A stretch of 64,000 nt of DNA, from contig OZ245769.1 of NCBI GenBank assembly GCA_965227745.1, forward strand, positions 930,001 to 994,000. The letters run 5' to 3'. The first letter of the stretch is position 1. Every line of letters starts with the position of its first letter. Positions 61,640-64,000 of this stretch are shown piece by piece. A program made the position numbers and the translations under genes. Below the pieces are notes generated by a model, which did not search any database, was not told where the DNA came from, and saw only the letters and a list, made by a program, of their open reading frames with translations. Origin of the DNA: GAS368 sp965227745 (GTDB lineage: Bacteria > Verrucomicrobiota > Verrucomicrobiia > Opitutales > Opitutaceae).

Positions 61640-64000
61640 TTACGGGAGTTCGTAGATTTCGATCAGGCCTTCGCCGGTCGTTCCACCTACGCCCGACAGT
61701 TGCACAGTGTAAGAGCCATTCTCGAGATACGCGATCACCGCCGCATCGTTGCTGCCAGGGGCGAGCGGAAAGGCCCCGACGGTCGTAAAGACGCCGCTCA
61801 GCAGGGCGGTGCCGCCCCAATCGTTGTTCTCCGTCACGCGCGCCACGCCTTTGAAAATCGCGATCTGCGGATCGGCTAGTGCCCCGGGCACACCGAAGGC
61901 GGTGAGTCCCGGGCCGATGCCGCGAATGAGCACTCCCTTGGTCCCCGTGCCACCGACCGAGAAGCCTGCAATGAGCACCTCGTCACCGGTGCCGACCCGA
62001 TAACGCGCGGAGACGTTGGTCAGTCGGGCAGCGGTGGCGGGACCCGGGCGGGTGTCGTAGATTTCTCCGAGGGCGATACCTGCAGGGCCCTTCGGCACCA
62101 GTTGGACCGTGTGCGCTCCGCTGAGCAAACTCAGCAGCATCGCATCGCGGCTGCCTGTCGGGACTTGAAAGGCTCCGACGTCGCGTGCGGTTTCGCTGAG
62201 GGTCGGGGATCCGCCCCAGTCGTCATTTTGGTCGACCAAGCTTGAGCCCTTGTACAGTTGGATCCGGGGATCGACGACCGACCCGGTCACGCCAAATTGA
62301 TCGAGGCCGGGACCGATGCCTCGGATCAACATTCGCTTGTCTCCGCCGGCCACGGCAAAGCCGATGATCAGAGGCGAGGCGTCCACGCTGGCCCGGACCG
62401 AGACGTTGGCGATTGATGAATTGATGGTCGCGGAACTGTCTACCGCCAAATCAGCTGGTTTGCTCAGGGTTGTTCCCTCCGCGTTGCTGACAGCCACCTG
62501 ATATTGGCCGGCGTGAGTGGAAAAGACGATGGGTAGCGTCAGGCTTGAACTGGTGGCCCCGACGATTGGCGTGCCGCCGACGAACCACTGATATGTCAAG
62601 GTACCGGGGCCGGTTGCCGTGGAAGAAAAGGTGGCGCTTTGTCCACCCGTTACGCTGACCGCGACCGGCTGAGTTTTAATGAACGGAGTTCCAATGCGAT
62701 TATAGCGCAACAGCAGTCCGTCTTCGGTCGCTGCGACGATATCGCCCGAGTCCATGATCAAGGCCTGCGACCACATCGGTGCGGCCGGAGTATTGAACCG
62801 TTCGTCATCGACTATTTCAAAAGCTGGATCGGTCGCGCCATTTGCCATCAGTCTCGTGGTGATCGGGACCGCGGTCTGGGCGGAACGACCCCACACCAAA
62901 ATACGATTGTCGGGTTGGATCATATGGCCGCCCCACGTATAAAGCTCCGGCAGGCGCGCGGCAAACGAAGGGTCTTTTATTCCTGAAGGTAGAAGGCGGA
63001 TCACGGTGGGGACGCTATTCGCGGGCTGGAGTTCGTTGGGTGCCATCGTGGCCAAAATAATACCCCCGGAACTCTGCCCGGTATTTTGCTTTGAATCGAA
63101 CCCAAGGGGGAGCCGCACAAATGTCGCATCGACCGTAAAGGCCGGATCGACAGTTCCGTCGCTATTGAGGCGGACGAGCGATGGCTTGTTCTGGCCGGAC
63201 CACGTTTTAAATCCTCCACCGATCAGGATTTGGCCATTGGGCAGGGCGCTGAAGGCGGAAATATCCGCTGAGACTCCCGACCCGAAACTGGTGCTGGCGG
63301 AACCATCGGAAGCGAGTACGACCACGCCACCGGGCTGGCGCACGCTGTCGCTCAGCATGATGCGCTTATCGCTGAGCACTACGGGGCGGCCGATCACTCC
63401 CGCCAGTTGAGCCACTTGAAAGGTAGTATCGCTCGTGCCGTCGATATTGAGACGCCAGCATTTGGGAGGTAGGATGGAATTGCTGCCGACCACGATCAAT
63501 TTACCCTCGGGTTGAACCGTGACGGACCAAGCTTCGGTCAAGCCACTGACGCCGACCCGGAAAGACATATCGAGCGACAAATCGTGGTTGAGGCGAATGA
63601 TCGGGCCCCCCGTGGGCACACCGTTCCAGTAGTTGAATTGTCCCGCGACGATTATTTTTCCGCCACGCTGGAGACGCACGGCTGTGATGGCCCCGGAATA
63701 GCGCAGGTTGGGGTTAAAAGAGGTTCGGCGGCCATCGGTCTCAAGAAGGGCGATACCCGATCCGCCTGCTACCCCACCGCCGGCAAAAAGATAACTGCCG
63801 GCTGCGACGATGCGACCGCTGGCGAGCACGGCAAGCTGGTCGACGCGGTTGAAGGTAGGAGCGGTAAACGAGTTCGACACCGTGCCGTCTAATTTAAGGC
63901 GGACTGCTTGGCCGGCGAAACGACCGACCAGAGAGCCTCCCAGCAGCAGATCGCCATCAGGGAGTTGGGCCATGGCGGCGACATCGTTGTTGGTGCTCAA
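61640..64000 (-). CDS. large exported delta-60-repeat/Ig protein, C-terminal part only
   Basis: A minus-strand frame of 786 codons that stays open at the right edge, so the N-terminus and signal peptide are missing. The first 440 residues are delta-60 (DUF5122) beta-propeller-like repeats with the pattern 'LPDGDLLLGGS...RLKLDGTVSNSF'. One Ig-like domain follows (KTQPVAVSVTGGQSATFSST, TYQWFVGGTPIVGATSSSLT, AGQYQVAVSNAEGTTLS). The last 260 residues are two copies of a domain with the core LIRGIGPGL..FGV (residues about 550-665 and 670-786). The layout is typical of very large surface or secreted proteins in Verrucomicrobiota; the role is unknown, perhaps adhesion. Confidence 0.82.
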   Translation of the reverse strand: MSTNNDVAAMAQLPDGDLLLGGSLVGRFAGQAVRLKLDGTVSNSFTAPTFNRVDQLAVLASGRIVAAGSYLFAGGGVAGGSGIALLETDGRRTSFNPNLRYSGAITAVRLQRGGKIIVAGQFNYWNGVPTGGPIIRLNHDLSLDMSFRVGVSGLTEAWSVTVQPEGKLIVVGSNSILPPKCWRLNIDGTSDTTFQVAQLAGVIGRPVVLSDKRIMLSDSVRQPGGVVVLASDGSASTSFGSGVSADISAFSALPNGQILIGGGFKTWSGQNKPSLVRLNSDGTVDPAFTVDATFVRLPLGFDSKQNTGQSSGGIILATMAPNELQPANSVPTVIRLLPSGIKDPSFAARLPELYTWGGHMIQPDNRILVWGRSAQTAVPITTRLMANGATDPAFEIVDDERFNTPAAPMWSQALIMDSGDIVAATEDGLLLRYNRIGTPFIKTQPVAVSVTGGQSATFSSTATGPGTLTYQWFVGGTPIVGATSSSLTLPIVFSTHAGQYQVAVSNAEGTTLSKPADLAVDSSATINSSIANVSVRASVDASPLIIGFAVAGGDKRMLIRGIGPGLDQFGVTGSVVDPRIQLYKGSSLVDQNDDWGGSPTLSETARDVGAFQVPTGSRDAMLLSLLSGAHTVQLVPKGPAGIALGEIYDTRPGPATAARLTNVSARYRVGTGDEVLIAGFSVGGTGTKGVLIRGIGPGLTAFGVPGALADPQIAIFKGVARVTENNDWGGTALLSGVFTTVGAFPLAPGSNDAAVIAYLENGSYTVQLSGVGGTTGEGLIEIYELP

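Noticed and set aside
1..64000. CRISPR arrays, tRNA or rRNA genes, insertion sequences, prophage
   Set aside because: Reading both strands by eye I found no regular direct-repeat array, no cloverleaf-type tRNA pattern, and no transposase or phage gene; a short tRNA could still have escaped.

Overview
The window looks like a chromosomal segment of a GC-rich Verrucomicrobiota bacterium, probably Opitutaceae. This rests on gene content, not on a marker gene. It has TonB-dependent receptors carrying the 'ELSPFVV'-type box, cytochrome-c/PSD1 and DUF1501 genes in tandem, ThuA-domain proteins, Cys-type sulfatases, and a delta-60-repeat/Ig protein with tandem C-terminal repeats. There are no rRNA, tRNA, CRISPR or insertion sequences that I can recognise.

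Left, accessory half (1-34 kb). At 1-1.8 kb is a FecI/FecR/TonB-receptor surface-signalling set on the minus strand; the receptor runs off the left edge. Then follow a large polytopic membrane protein with a small overlapping partner (2.1-4.6 kb) and a divergent LysR/MFS exporter pair (4.8-7.2 kb). A CusRS-like two-component system (7.3-9.4 kb) is divergent from an efflux operon (9.5-16.4 kb) of adaptor, RraA-family protein, RND permease and TolC-type channel. Two related small exported proteins flank that operon and share a 19-bp upstream motif. A second RND locus (17.1-22.6 kb) is built from an ArsR repressor, two DUF2892 membrane proteins, adaptor, permease and a rhodanese. That is the part list of the E. 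coli ygaVP sulfide-response operon split into separate genes and joined to a pump. At 22.9-34 kb a histidine kinase/LuxR response regulator pair precedes a 1135-residue TonB-dependent receptor, two sulfatases and a beta-helix protein, consistent with uptake and breakdown of a sulfated polysaccharide.

Right, mostly core half (34.5-62 kb), written largely with C/G-ending codons. It holds ffh, an M50 membrane protease, an NtrC-type regulator, two ThuA proteins, an esterase/SMP-30 fusion, an ECF sigma factor with a BON lipoprotein, photolyase with a TIGR01777 reductase, ndk, the cytochrome-c/PSD1 and DUF1501 pair, a His-rich membrane protein, leuB, a 40-residue membrane peptide, an MBL-fold hydrolase, ribD, rdgB, a NarL-type two-component pair, metG and an isochorismate synthase. 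The window ends inside a large exported beta-propeller-like protein. Clear terminators follow the BON gene, ndk and leuB. REP-like palindromes lie at 39.8 and 56.7 kb.

The most promising leads are the RraA gene embedded in an RND operon with a motif shared by two flanking paralogues, and the ArsR/DUF2892/RND/rhodanese locus with a 16-bp perfect palindrome over its promoter.
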